Assembly: GCA_026391125.1 (NCBI GenBank) | Contig: JAPLEO010000054.1 | Coordinates: 1-32,263, forward strand | DNA: 32,263 nucleotides | Direction: 5' to 3' | Source: Bacteroidota bacterium | GTDB lineage: Bacteria > Bacteroidota > Bacteroidia > Chitinophagales > Chitinophagaceae | Shown: positions 7,137-15,302 of the stretch, piece by piece | Layout: each line of letters begins with the position of its first letter | How positions within the stretch are numbered: position 1 is the stretch's first letter | Notes under the pieces: generated by a model | Databases searched by the model: none | What the model saw: only the letters and a program-made list of their open reading frames with translations | Told to the model about the DNA's origin: nothing | Position numbers and translations under genes: made by a program

Positions 7137-7658
7137 ATGCAAGTTAATCTTCGCTCATTCAAACAAAAAGTTCGTCATCATCAAAAAGCTTTTTCTAAAT
7201 ATTTAGGAGCAATTGCGAAGAATCCTCCTAAAGGGCTTGATAATATGGCAGCAAAGATTGATGCAGAAGTTTGGCAAGAGATCGACTGTTTAAGCTGTGC
7301 TAACTGTTGTAAAAGTATGACTCCAACTTTTACAAAAAAAGATGTAAAACGTATAGCAGAACACCTCGAAATGTCTATCAAAGAATTTACTGAAAAGTGG
7401 CTGGTATATGAAGAAGATGATAAGGATTGGATCAATAAAAGTCAGCCTTGCCAATTTTTAAGTGATGAAACGCATATGTGTAGTATTTATGAAGTACGTC
7501 CCTCAGACTGTTCAGGATTTCCCCATTTGAAAAAGCGTAAGATGCCAGAATATATGCATTGGCATCAGCAAAATATTAGCTACTGTCCGGCCACTTATAA
7601 GATGGTAGAGAAGATGATAGAGTATGAAATTAAGCCTGAAAAGAAAGTGAAAAAATAA
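7137..7658 (+). CDS. YkgJ-family cysteine cluster protein (UPF0153)
   Basis: A 173-residue cytoplasmic protein of the YkgJ/UPF0153 family, thought to bind zinc or an Fe-S cluster through conserved cysteines; the reaction is unknown. The full cluster is visible: CLSCANCC (Cys51, 54, 57, 58), Cys105 in QPCQFL, MCSIYEVRPSDCSGFP (Cys115 and Cys125), and Cys150 in YCPA. The N-terminus (residues 1-45) is basic and helical, and the C-terminus is Lys-rich. The ATG at 7137 follows a recognisable promoter. The gene converges on yraN with a single base between stop codons and no hairpin. Confidence 0.85.
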   Translation: MQVNLRSFKQKVRHHQKAFSKYLGAIAKNPPKGLDNMAAKIDAEVWQEIDCLSCANCCKSMTPTFTKKDVKRIAEHLEMSIKEFTEKWLVYEEDDKDWINKSQPCQFLSDETHMCSIYEVRPSDCSGFPHLKKRKMPEYMHWHQQNISYCPATYKMVEKMIEYEIKPEKKVKK

Positions 7659-7659
7659 A

Positions 7660-8016
7660 CTAGAAGTATACGTCTTCTATCATGAATATCTCCTTAGGTT
7701 GATCTTGATCAATTGTAATTGCTATCACGTCGAATTGTAGGTATTGCCACTTAATGTGTTGAAATTGATAGGCTTCCGCTGCATTTTTTAGGAAGGCCAT
7801 TTTGTCTTTAGTGATACTTTCTTCAGGCATCCCATATTTTAATGAATGCCTTGTTTTGACTTCCACAATATGTAACAGCTGACCTTTTGAAGCGATGATA
7901 TCTACTTCAAGATGGTGGTATCGCCAGTTTCTTTCTTCGATGGTATACCCATGAGACTGTAAGTATTCAATTGCTAGATCTTCTCCTTTTGCACCTTTTA
8001 TCTTGTTCGAATACAT
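7660..8016 (-). CDS. YraN family protein (UPF0102), endonuclease-like
   Basis: A 118-residue protein of the YraN/UPF0102 family, which has a restriction-endonuclease-like fold and an unsettled role in DNA processing. The signature is clear: GAKGEDLAIEYLQSHGYTI then NWRYHHLEVDIIA and HIVEVKTR, giving the putative metal-site residues Asp39, Glu52 and Lys54. I chose the ATG at 8016 (MYSNKIKGAKGE) because it matches the usual family start; the frame extends to a TTG at 8055, but those residues look unconserved. It is divergent from manA across 82 nt in which I see no convincing promoter. Confidence 0.87.
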   Translation of the reverse strand: MYSNKIKGAKGEDLAIEYLQSHGYTIEERNWRYHHLEVDIIASKGQLLHIVEVKTRHSLKYGMPEESITKDKMAFLKNAAEAYQFQHIKWQYLQFDVIAITIDQDQPKEIFMIEDVYF

Positions 8017-8098
8017 TGAATAAGATTTAATAATTGATTTTGGCTGCTGACACAAGATTTCTTGGTCAATTACGTTATGAGGAGATAAAATTGATATA

Positions 8099-9298
8099 AT
8101 GGAAGCTTCTCACAAAATATTCAAAATAAAAGGGTGTATTCAACATTATGCATGGGGGGGAAACACCTTTATACCCGAGTTATTGGGAGTTCCCAATAAT
8201 AATGAGGAGCCTTGTGCTGAATATTGGCTTGGTGCACATCCTTCGGCCTCTGCACAAATATTAGATACTAATATTGGGTTAACACTAAATGAATTGATCA
8301 AACAAGATCCGAAACTTGCTTTGACTGAGGCTGTTTATGGAAAGTTTGGTGAATTGCCCTATTTACTAAAAGTGTTGGATGTAAAGCAAATGCTTTCAAT
8401 TCAAGTGCATCCTACAAAGGCGGAAGCTGAATTGGGTTTTGATAGAGAGGAAGCAGAAGGCATTCCAATTAACGCTGCGAATAGGAATTATAAAGACCGA
8501 AATCATAAGCCCGAAGTTATGGTTGCTCTGAGTGATTTTTGGTTATTACATGGATTCAAGGAAAAATCACTATTAGAAAAAACATTATCAGATGTTCCTG
8601 AGTTTAATATTCTGTTACCGCTGTTTAAGCGGGAAGGATATAAAGCATTGTATCAATTTGTGATGGAAATGGGTGTTGATGAAGTCAATACTTTCTTAAT
8701 GCAGGTCGTAAAAAGAGAGTTAAGGGATAAAAAAGAGGGACTTCTTACCAAGGCAAATCCAGGATGGTGGGTTGCCAAATTGTTTGATGGGGTAGACCAG
8801 ATTACCAATATAGATAAAGGAGTTTTTTCGATTTATTTTTTCAATATTGTCAATGCTCAACCTGGGGAAGCCGTATTTCAAGGGGCGGGTTTACCTCATG
8901 CCTACCTAGAAGGTCAGAACATAGAATTGATGGCCAATAGTGATAATGTTTTAAGAGGTGGTTTAACTCCCAAGTATATAGATGTACCTGAACTCATAAA
9001 ACATACATTATTCGAAGGGATTGTTCCAAACATCATGAAAGGCAATGAAATTAGAAAAGGAGAAAAAAATTATCCTTGTCCAGTGCCAGATTTTGCCATC
9101 AGCAAAATTGATTTGAATGAAAATATGACCTATGATAATGTTACAAAGGCAATGGAACTAATATTGGTAACAGAGGGTGGGGCAGTATTGAATAATAGTA
9201 TGGTATTGAAAAAGGGGGAGGCAATTTGTTTGATGCCAGAAACTAGTTACCACCTAATTTCATCTGGTCATTGTACATTGTTTAAGGCATTTGTATAG
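8099..9298 (+). CDS. manA: Mannose-6-phosphate isomerase, class I
   Basis: Interconverts mannose 6-phosphate and fructose 6-phosphate in the cytoplasm, feeding GDP-mannose synthesis or mannose catabolism. At 399 residues it has the length of zinc-dependent type I enzymes. Ligands and catalytic residues are visible: QVHP (Gln102, His104), NHKPE (Glu139), LPHAYLEG (His267) and NVLRGGLTPKYID with catalytic Arg286. The N-terminus carries the conserved HYAWGGN, encoded through a run of seven G (8154-8160), unusual in this AT-rich DNA. The start is the ATG at 8099; a purine stretch GAGGAG lies about 15 nt upstream, too far for a good ribosome site. Confidence 0.94.
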   Translation: MEASHKIFKIKGCIQHYAWGGNTFIPELLGVPNNNEEPCAEYWLGAHPSASAQILDTNIGLTLNELIKQDPKLALTEAVYGKFGELPYLLKVLDVKQMLSIQVHPTKAEAELGFDREEAEGIPINAANRNYKDRNHKPEVMVALSDFWLLHGFKEKSLLEKTLSDVPEFNILLPLFKREGYKALYQFVMEMGVDEVNTFLMQVVKRELRDKKEGLLTKANPGWWVAKLFDGVDQITNIDKGVFSIYFFNIVNAQPGEAVFQGAGLPHAYLEGQNIELMANSDNVLRGGLTPKYIDVPELIKHTLFEGIVPNIMKGNEIRKGEKNYPCPVPDFAISKIDLNENMTYDNVTKAMELILVTEGGAVLNNSMVLKKGEAICLMPETSYHLISSGHCTLFKAFV

Positions 9299-9356
9299 AT
9301 TATACCCGCTTTCTTCACACTTAATGAAAAATCTATCTTTAAAATATTTTTTCGCC

Positions 9357-9364
9357 TATTTTTG
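9357..9364 (+). promoter_or_regulatory. -7 box upstream of the DUF6580 gene
   Basis: TATTTTTG at 9357-9364 matches the Bacteroidota -7 consensus exactly. No good TTTG lies at the right distance (TTTA at 9338-9341 is nearest). The leader would be about 13 nt. Confidence 0.55.
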
Positions 9365-9381
9365 TCCCGAAATAAGAAATA

Positions 9382-9942
9382 ATGAAATTAAATAAGAACG
9401 TTTTATTGTCGATAGGGTTGATGGTATTGATTACCTCAGTATATAGAATTATGCCTAATAGACCCTATGGATTTGCTCCTCAAATAGCTTTGGCTTTATT
9501 TGGAGGTGCTTTTTTTGTGAAGAATAAGAAATGGGCATTTAGTCTGCCATTGATTTCTTTATTTATTTCAGATCTATTATACCAAGTTCTTTTTAATTAC
9601 GGTTATACCGATATACAGGGATTCTATAGTGGTCAGTGGGTCAATTATTTATTGATTGGATCATTGACTGTATTTGGCTTTTTAATTAGCGACGCAAAAA
9701 TTTCTAAAGTTATTCTTGCATCAATTGCCGCTCCAACAACCTATTTCTTGATCTCTAACGGATTGGTTTGGTTTGGTAATGGTGGATATCATCGTTCTCG
9801 CTCAATGGCAGGATTGCTGCAAACATTGGTAGATGGTATTCCATTCTATCAGAATAGCATCATGGGTACTATCGTATTCGGTGCTATCCTTTTCGGTGGA
9901 TATAGCTTATTAAAAACAGCAGAAACAAAACAAATCGCATAG
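9382..9942 (+). CDS. DUF6580 family integral membrane protein
   Basis: A 186-residue inner-membrane protein. About five hydrophobic segments are seen (roughly residues 8-22, 33-46, 50-68, 86-103, 110-128 and 157-176, the first being weak). The pattern APQIALALFGGAFF, followed by SLPLISLFISDLLYQ and later VWFGNGGYHRSRSMAGLLQTL, fits DUF6580, a family of uncharacterised Bacteroidota membrane proteins. The compact multi-helix architecture is reminiscent of ECF transporter S-components, but no ECF ATPase genes are nearby, so a transport role is only a suggestion. It has its own -7 box and ends at a strong shared terminator. Confidence 0.75.
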   Translation: MKLNKNVLLSIGLMVLITSVYRIMPNRPYGFAPQIALALFGGAFFVKNKKWAFSLPLISLFISDLLYQVLFNYGYTDIQGFYSGQWVNYLLIGSLTVFGFLISDAKISKVILASIAAPTTYFLISNGLVWFGNGGYHRSRSMAGLLQTLVDGIPFYQNSIMGTIVFGAILFGGYSLLKTAETKQIA

Positions 9943-9962
9943 AAGGATTCTCAACTAATTAT

Positions 9963-9996
9963 AAAAGCCCGTAACACTCAATTGTTACGGGCTTTT
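9963..9996. terminator. Bidirectional terminator between the DUF6580 gene and rnhA
   Basis: A perfect 14-bp stem: AAAAGCCCGTAACA (9963-9976) pairs with TGTTACGGGCTTTT (9983-9996), loop CTCAAT. It has T runs on both strands. Confidence 0.95.
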
Positions 9997-10006
9997 TCGT
10001 ATTAAT

Positions 10007-10038
10007 CACTCTTCACTCTTCACTCTTATCTCTTCACT
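10007..10038 (-). repeat. Heptad tandem repeat in the rnhA 3' UTR
   Basis: On the minus strand the array starts 5 nt after the rnhA stop codon: AGTGAAG, AGATAAG, AGTGAAG, AGTGAAG, then a partial AGTGA. The seventh base is G here instead of A. It ends 10 nt before the terminator hairpin. The plus-strand gene converging on the same hairpin has no array. Confidence 0.85.
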
Positions 10039-10042
10039 TATT

Positions 10043-10561
10043 TTAAGCGTTGTCTGATTCATACACTTCATCAACTAATAAGTGCTTTCCATCTGCAGCA
10101 GCTGTTGCCAATTCATCACAACGATTGTTCCATTGATTATTTGCATGACCTTTTACCCAGATGAAACGAAGTGTAAAATGCTTTGATAAAGCATGAAAAT
10201 GAAGCCATAGGTCTTTATTCTTTTTGCCCCCTTTGAAATCTGTGCGAATCCAATTATCTAACCATTTTTTTTCTACGCTGTTTACAACGTACTGACTATC
10301 GGTATAAATGGTTACGGAGATGTTTCTCTTTTTCAAAGACTCTAGTGCTTTGATCACAGCTAACAACTCCATTCTATTATTGGTGGTGAGTCTATAACCA
10401 CCAGATAATTCCTTTTGTGCCTCACCCCATAAAAGTACTGCGCCATATCCTCCGGGTCCGGGATTCCCTCTAGAAGATCCATCTGTGTAAATTTTTAGTG
10501 GATGGCCTTCTGTTTTTGCATCAGTTGCTTTATGAATGCTTTCTTTCACGGAGTAGAACAT
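10043..10561 (-). CDS. rnhA: Ribonuclease HI
   Basis: Cleaves the RNA strand of RNA-DNA hybrids, removing primers and R-loops. The 172 residues hold one RNase H fold with all catalytic acids: Asp27 (IYTDGSSRGNPGPGGYG), Glu65 (NNRMELLAVIKAL), Asp88 (IYTDSQYVVNSV) and Asp149 (NNRCDELA). His139 in VKGHAN is the mobile-loop histidine. The basic protrusion present in E. coli RNase HI is here (KKWLDNWIRTDFKGGKKNKDLW). The N-terminal 20 residues before the fold are an extension of unclear use. The gene lies 71 nt after the carboxylase gene on the same strand and is followed by a heptad array and terminator. Confidence 0.95.
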   Translation of the reverse strand: MFYSVKESIHKATDAKTEGHPLKIYTDGSSRGNPGPGGYGAVLLWGEAQKELSGGYRLTTNNRMELLAVIKALESLKKRNISVTIYTDSQYVVNSVEKKWLDNWIRTDFKGGKKNKDLWLHFHALSKHFTLRFIWVKGHANNQWNNRCDELATAAADGKHLLVDEVYESDNA

Positions 10562-10632
10562 TTAATTTGGAGCAAAGAAACTTAAAACAGATAAGAATCA
10601 GAACGGATGTAGATAATATTTGTGGCTTATTA

Positions 10633-12261
10633 TTAAACCTGTAATAAACCAAGGTTGAATTTTTCTTGGTTAGGATTTTGATTGGCCGCTTTGATACCTT
10701 CAGAAATATATTTCCTAGTTTCAATCGGATCAATGATCGCATCTACCCATAGCCTTGCTGCAGCATAATATGCAGCACTTTGCAGATCATATTTATCCTG
10801 GATATTTTTAAGCAATTTTTGTTCTTCCTCTTCAGTAATTACTTTTCCCTTTCCTTTCAAAGTAGCTACTTGAATTTGTAGCAAAGTTTTAGCTGCTTGC
10901 TCTCCGCCCATTACAGCAATTTTTGCCGAAGGCCAGGAATAGATAAATCTAGGGTCATAGGCCTTTCCACACATGGCATAATTGCCTGCGCCATAACTAT
11001 TACCAATGACTATCGTAATTTTTGGGACAACTGAATTGGCAACTGCATTAACCATTTTGGCTCCATCCTTAATGATACCACTATGTTCGCTTCTGCTTCC
11101 CACCATGAATCCTGTAACATCTTGTAAAAAAACTAAGGGGATATTTTTTTGGTTACAGTTCATGATAAACCTGGCAGCTTTATCAGCGCTATCATTATAA
11201 ATAACCCCACCAATTTGCATTTCACCTTTTTTATTTTTGCTAACCAGGCGTTGATTGGCAACAATTCCTACAGACCATCCTTCGATTCTTGCATAGCCAC
11301 AGAGAATCGTTTTACCATAATCTTCTTTGAATTGTTCAAAATTGCTATCATCTACCAAACGCTCAATGATACCAAGCATATCATAAGGCTTTTGATTGCC
11401 AACGGGTATTTGGCCATAGATCTCATTAGGGTCTTTTAGTGGGGGCTTTGATTCTATTCTATTGTAGCCCGCTTCTTGGGTTTTACCTAAGCGACTAATA
11501 ATGCTCTTAATATGATCCAAACATGTTTCTTCTGTATCAAATTTATAATCAGCGATTCCGCTGATCTCTGTATGGGTAGAAGCTCCTCCAAGTGTTTCAT
11601 TATCGATCGTTTCACCAATGGCTGCTTTTACTAAATAAGACCCAGCAAGGAAAATACTGCCATTGCCTTCTACCATTAATGTTTCATCGCTCATGATGGG
11701 GAGATAGGCACCTCCGGCAACACAGGCACCCATTACCGCGGCAATTTGGGTGATTCCCATGGAACTCATACGGGCATTATTTCTAAAGATCCTACCAAAA
11801 TGTTCCTTATCAGGGAAGATCTCATCTTGCATTGGTAAAAATACCCCGGCACTATCCACTAAATAAATGATGGGAAGTCTATTTTCCATGGCAATTTCCT
11901 GCATCCGAAGGTTCTTTTTGCCAGTAATAGGGAACCAAGCCCCAGCTTTCACTGTTTGATCGTTTGCAACTATGACTACCTGCTTTCCACTAACATAACC
12001 CAGTCCAGCAACGGTTCCTCCAGCCGGACAGCCGCCTTCTTCTTCATACATCTCAAAGCCCGCAAAAGCGCCAATCTCAATAAAGCTACTCATGTCATCT
12101 ACCAAATATTCAATTCGCTCCCTTGGAGATAGCTTTTTGCGCTCTTTTTGCTTTTCCATGGCTTTCTTACCACCGCCCTGATAAATTTTAGATAAACGCT
12201 GTTTAGTCTGACTAACTAACAATTTCATCCAATCTTCATTGCTATTAAAAACCTGGCTCAT
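10633..12261 (-). CDS. Acyl-CoA carboxylase carboxyltransferase (beta) subunit, methylcrotonyl-CoA carboxylase-like
   Basis: Transfers the carboxyl group from biotin to an acyl-CoA. At 542 residues it contains the two crotonase-like halves of the biotin-dependent carboxyltransferases: the N-half with GGTVAGLGYVSGKQVVIVANDQTVKAGAW and LVDSAGVFLPMQDEIFPDKEHFGRIF, and the C-half with LQDVTGFMVG and GNSYGAGNYAMCGKAYDPRFIYSWP. The end ARLWVDAIIDPIETRK and the HFGRIF segment resemble the methylcrotonyl-CoA (leucine degradation) beta subunit more than propionyl-CoA carboxylase. No biotin-carrying alpha subunit is in the window. I start at ATG 12261 (MSQVFNSNEDWM); an upstream frame to 12318 crosses the promoter and cannot be translated from it. 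Confidence 0.87.
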   Translation of the reverse strand: MSQVFNSNEDWMKLLVSQTKQRLSKIYQGGGKKAMEKQKERKKLSPRERIEYLVDDMSSFIEIGAFAGFEMYEEEGGCPAGGTVAGLGYVSGKQVVIVANDQTVKAGAWFPITGKKNLRMQEIAMENRLPIIYLVDSAGVFLPMQDEIFPDKEHFGRIFRNNARMSSMGITQIAAVMGACVAGGAYLPIMSDETLMVEGNGSIFLAGSYLVKAAIGETIDNETLGGASTHTEISGIADYKFDTEETCLDHIKSIISRLGKTQEAGYNRIESKPPLKDPNEIYGQIPVGNQKPYDMLGIIERLVDDSNFEQFKEDYGKTILCGYARIEGWSVGIVANQRLVSKNKKGEMQIGGVIYNDSADKAARFIMNCNQKNIPLVFLQDVTGFMVGSRSEHSGIIKDGAKMVNAVANSVVPKITIVIGNSYGAGNYAMCGKAYDPRFIYSWPSAKIAVMGGEQAAKTLLQIQVATLKGKGKVITEEEEQKLLKNIQDKYDLQSAAYYAAARLWVDAIIDPIETRKYISEGIKAANQNPNQEKFNLGLLQV

Positions 12262-12269
12262 AGGCGAAC

Positions 12270-12286
12270 ATTTGTTAGTTACAAAT
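12270..12286. promoter_or_regulatory. Inverted repeat over the carboxylase gene start of transcription (candidate operator)
   Basis: A perfect dyad ATTTGT (12270-12275), 5-nt spacer, ACAAAT (12281-12286). It overlaps the 3' part of the -7 box and the expected transcription start of the minus-strand carboxylase gene, as a repressor site would. Confidence 0.4.
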
Positions 12287-12311
12287 ATAACTACCTTTTT
12301 GAGGGAACGAA
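12282..12311 (-). promoter_or_regulatory. Promoter of the acyl-CoA carboxylase beta gene
   Basis: On the minus strand TTCG (12308-12311) is followed after 18 nt by the -7 box TATATTTG (12282-12289). The start site should be near 12278, about 17 nt before the ATG at 12261. Confidence 0.7.
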
Positions 12312-12384
12312 CTGCCAATCAAATCTGAAAAATGCCAGAACTAGGTTAAATCGGTAAATAGTAGGCCAAGTCTTAATTATTGTG

Positions 12385-12415
12385 TTTGAAATACACATTC
12401 TTTTATTTATTTTTA
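12385..12415 (+). promoter_or_regulatory. Promoter of the amylomaltase gene
   Basis: TTTG (12385-12388), exactly 19 nt, then TATTTTTA (12408-12415), one base off the -7 consensus. It implies transcription from about 12419 and so rules out translation from the in-frame TTG at 12380. Confidence 0.75.
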
Positions 12416-12433
12416 CGTACTAAAACGAGGAGC

Positions 12434-15298
12434 TTGAACAAGGATAAACAAACGATTGCATCCCAGAAGCCTATTGGGAAAAAGAAAGCCATTGCAAAAA
12501 CAGGGGATACGAAAAAGGTTGAGTCTAAATCGATTGTAATAAAATCTCCCGAATCGGCCTCATTAGATAAAATACAATCTACTAAAGTGATTAGTCAAAT
12601 TCGTTTTCAATTAAGATACCATACAGTGTATGGCCAAGAAATTTTTGTTTGTGGCAATCATCCATTATTAGGAAACGGAGATCCCATAAAAGCAGTGCCT
12701 TTATTTTATAATAATGATGATAGATGGTCGCTAGATCTTGATTTTACAGCATCACCTATCACTGAAATTTTGCAATACCATTATATCATTCAAAATGCAG
12801 ATGGTAGCTCAAGTTTCGATGCAGGTAATGATAAGCAGATTGACCCCAAGGATTTTAATGAAGGAAATGTAATAACTATTGATACTTGGAATTTTGCAGG
12901 ATATTTTGAAAATGTATTTTATACCGAGCCTTTTGAAAATGTGTTATTAAAAGCGAATCACACAGAAGTGAAGTTGACGGCTCCTAAAAAAATAACACAT
13001 TATTTCAAAGTCAAGACACCTCTTTTGCCAAAGGGACAAACAGCATGTTTACTCGGTAATTGTAAAGGTCTTTCAAAATGGGACACAAATAACCCGATTT
13101 TATTGAGTAGAACATCTGGAGAAAATTATTATGCGGTTAGTTTAGATCTTTCTCGTGAGTTGTTTCCAATTGCTTATAAATACGGTATCTATGATACTGT
13201 TGAAAAGAAATTCATACAATTTGAAGATGGAAATAATCGTGTTTTGTACGAAACAAATTTTCCGGAAGAACAAACAATTATTCACGACGGATTCTTAGTA
13301 TTATCTGAAATAAATTGGAAAGGTGCAGGAGTTGCAATTCCTGTTTTTAGTTTGAGGTCTGAAAATAGTTTTGGGGTAGGAGAGTTTAATGATTTGAAAT
13401 TGTTGGTCGATTGGGCGCTAAAAGTTGGATTGAAATTGATACAGATTTTACCTGTTAATGATACAACTGCAACGCATACATGGACTGATTCTTATCCCTA
13501 TGCTTCCATATCAGCATTTGCATTACATCCTATGTATTTGAATTTGGAATTACTTTCTAATAAAGATACAGATGCTGATTTAGAATTATTGAAAACGGAG
13601 TTTGCTGAATTGAATAATTTAGTTGATGTTGATTATGAAACTGTGAATCAGCAAAAGATCAGTTTCGTCAAAAAAGTATTTAAAAAAGATAATCTTCAAT
13701 TTTTAAAAGACAAGGAATTCCAAGAATATTTCAATCAAAATAGTCATTGGCTTGAACCATATGCGGTATTTTGTTTTTTAAGAGATAAATACAAAACTGC
13801 TGATTTTAATCAATGGCCAAGTTATCAGAAATATAATAAGCAAGATATTAGTGAACTAGTTAATGCAGGATCAGAATCTTATCAGGGTATTGCTTTGCAT
13901 TATTTTATTCAATATCAATTGCACTTACAATTGAAGTCTGCAACAGAGTATGCACATTCAAAAGGCATTATTGTAAAAGGAGATATACCAATTGGTATTT
14001 ATCGTTTTGGTGCTGATGCATGGCAACAGCCAGAGTTGTATCATATGAATATGCAAGCAGGTGCGCCGCCTGATGGCTTTGCAGTGAAAGGACAAAACTG
14101 GGGTTTCCCAACCTATAACTGGCAAAAAATGAAGGAGAATGGTTTTGCTTGGTGGAAGCAAAGGTTTGAGCAAATGAATTACTATTTTGATGCATTTAGA
14201 ATAGATCATATCCTTGGATTTTTTAGAATTTGGAGTATCCCAATGAATGCTGTAGAAGGTATTATGGGATATTTTGTTCCCTCAATTCCAATTCACATCA
14301 ATGAATTCAATTCGAAAAATATTTGGTTCGACCATCATCGATATACAAAACCATATATCACCGAAAATACAATCTGGGAAGTATTCGGATATGATAATGA
14401 AATTGCAAAACAACAATTTCTTGAACCAGATGGATATTCTGGGTATCAATTAAAACCCGCTTTTGCTACACAACGTTTGGTAGAAGCGCATTTCAAAGAT
14501 TTAGAAAATACCGAATACCATCAAAAGCAAAAACAACAACTTTTTGATTTGATCAGTAATGTTATTTTGTTTGAAGTGGAAGGTTCACAAGGCCAACAAT
14601 TTCATTTCCGTTTTGGAATGGAATCAACGAGTTCTTTTAAAAATTTAGATGGTAATACGCAAAACCAGTTAAAGGATTTATATGTGCAATATTTTTTCAG
14701 AAGACAAGACGATTTCTGGAAACAAGAGGCATTGCAAAAATTACCTGCACTGAAAAGAGTAACCAATATGTTGGTTTGTGGCGAGGATTTAGGGATGGTA
14801 CCAACTTGTGTGCCTGATGTAATGCGTCAGCTTGGTTTACTAAGTTTGGAGATTCAGCGTATGCCGAAAGATCCCACAAAAGAATTCTTCCATCCAAATG
14901 ATGCTCCTTATCTAAGTGTTGTAACACCTTCTACTCATGATATGAGTACCATTAGAGGTTGGTGGGAAGAAGATCGAGCGAGTATTCAGAAATTTTATAA
15001 TCATGAAATGGGTCAATTTGGTGAAGCCCCATTCTTCTGTGAAGCATGGATCAATAACTCAATTGTAATGCAGCATTTATATTCTCCTGCGATGTGGAGT
15101 ATTTTCCAATTGCAAGATATTATGGGCATTGATCCATCCATTCGCCGCGAAGATCCAAATGAAGAAAGAATTAATGTTCCTGCAAATCCGCAACACTACT
15201 GGCGTTATAGAATGCACCACAGTCTTGAAGAGATGAATGGATTTGAAGCATTTAATTCAAATCTACAAAAGGCTGTAAAATCTAGTGGTAGAGCATAA
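12434..15298 (+). CDS. malQ: 4-alpha-glucanotransferase (amylomaltase, DPE2-like, GH77) with two CBM20 domains
   Basis: Transfers alpha-1,4-glucan segments between malto-oligosaccharides or onto glycogen. It is about 954 residues long, far longer than simple MalQ. Two starch-binding CBM20 modules come first (about residues 53-150 and 190-295, with IFVCGNHPLLG and ACLLGNCKGLSKW), then a GH77 barrel interrupted by an insertion, the architecture of plant DPE2. Catalytic residues are Asp591 (FRIDHILGFFRIW), Glu784 (CGEDLGMVP) and Asp836 (STHDMSTIRGWW), counting from the TTG at 12434. No ATG lies before the first CBM20. The TTG at 12434 is about 15 nt after the predicted transcription start and next to AGGAG, but only one base separates them; a GTG at 12585, right before the CBM20, is the alternative. 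Gene identity is firm, the start is not. Confidence 0.88.
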   Translation: MNKDKQTIASQKPIGKKKAIAKTGDTKKVESKSIVIKSPESASLDKIQSTKVISQIRFQLRYHTVYGQEIFVCGNHPLLGNGDPIKAVPLFYNNDDRWSLDLDFTASPITEILQYHYIIQNADGSSSFDAGNDKQIDPKDFNEGNVITIDTWNFAGYFENVFYTEPFENVLLKANHTEVKLTAPKKITHYFKVKTPLLPKGQTACLLGNCKGLSKWDTNNPILLSRTSGENYYAVSLDLSRELFPIAYKYGIYDTVEKKFIQFEDGNNRVLYETNFPEEQTIIHDGFLVLSEINWKGAGVAIPVFSLRSENSFGVGEFNDLKLLVDWALKVGLKLIQILPVNDTTATHTWTDSYPYASISAFALHPMYLNLELLSNKDTDADLELLKTEFAELNNLVDVDYETVNQQKISFVKKVFKKDNLQFLKDKEFQEYFNQNSHWLEPYAVFCFLRDKYKTADFNQWPSYQKYNKQDISELVNAGSESYQGIALHYFIQYQLHLQLKSATEYAHSKGIIVKGDIPIGIYRFGADAWQQPELYHMNMQAGAPPDGFAVKGQNWGFPTYNWQKMKENGFAWWKQRFEQMNYYFDAFRIDHILGFFRIWSIPMNAVEGIMGYFVPSIPIHINEFNSKNIWFDHHRYTKPYITENTIWEVFGYDNEIAKQQFLEPDGYSGYQLKPAFATQRLVEAHFKDLENTEYHQKQKQQLFDLISNVILFEVEGSQGQQFHFRFGMESTSSFKNLDGNTQNQLKDLYVQYFFRRQDDFWKQEALQKLPALKRVTNMLVCGEDLGMVPTCVPDVMRQLGLLSLEIQRMPKDPTKEFFHPNDAPYLSVVTPSTHDMSTIRGWWEEDRASIQKFYNHEMGQFGEAPFFCEAWINNSIVMQHLYSPAMWSIFQLQDIMGIDPSIRREDPNEERINVPANPQHYWRYRMHHSLEEMNGFEAFNSNLQKAVKSSGRA

Positions 15299-15302
15299 GT
15301 GT

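Noticed and set aside
10530..10742. Small minus-strand frame between rnhA and the carboxylase gene
   Set aside because: Overlaps both gene ends in another frame, with no recognisable motif or promoter.
12262..12318. N-terminal extension of the carboxylase beta subunit
   Set aside because: The frame runs through the -7 and -33 elements of its own promoter, so it would not be transcribed.
13958..14209. Minus-strand frames inside malQ
   Set aside because: They lie antisense to conserved GH77 sequence and resemble no protein family.
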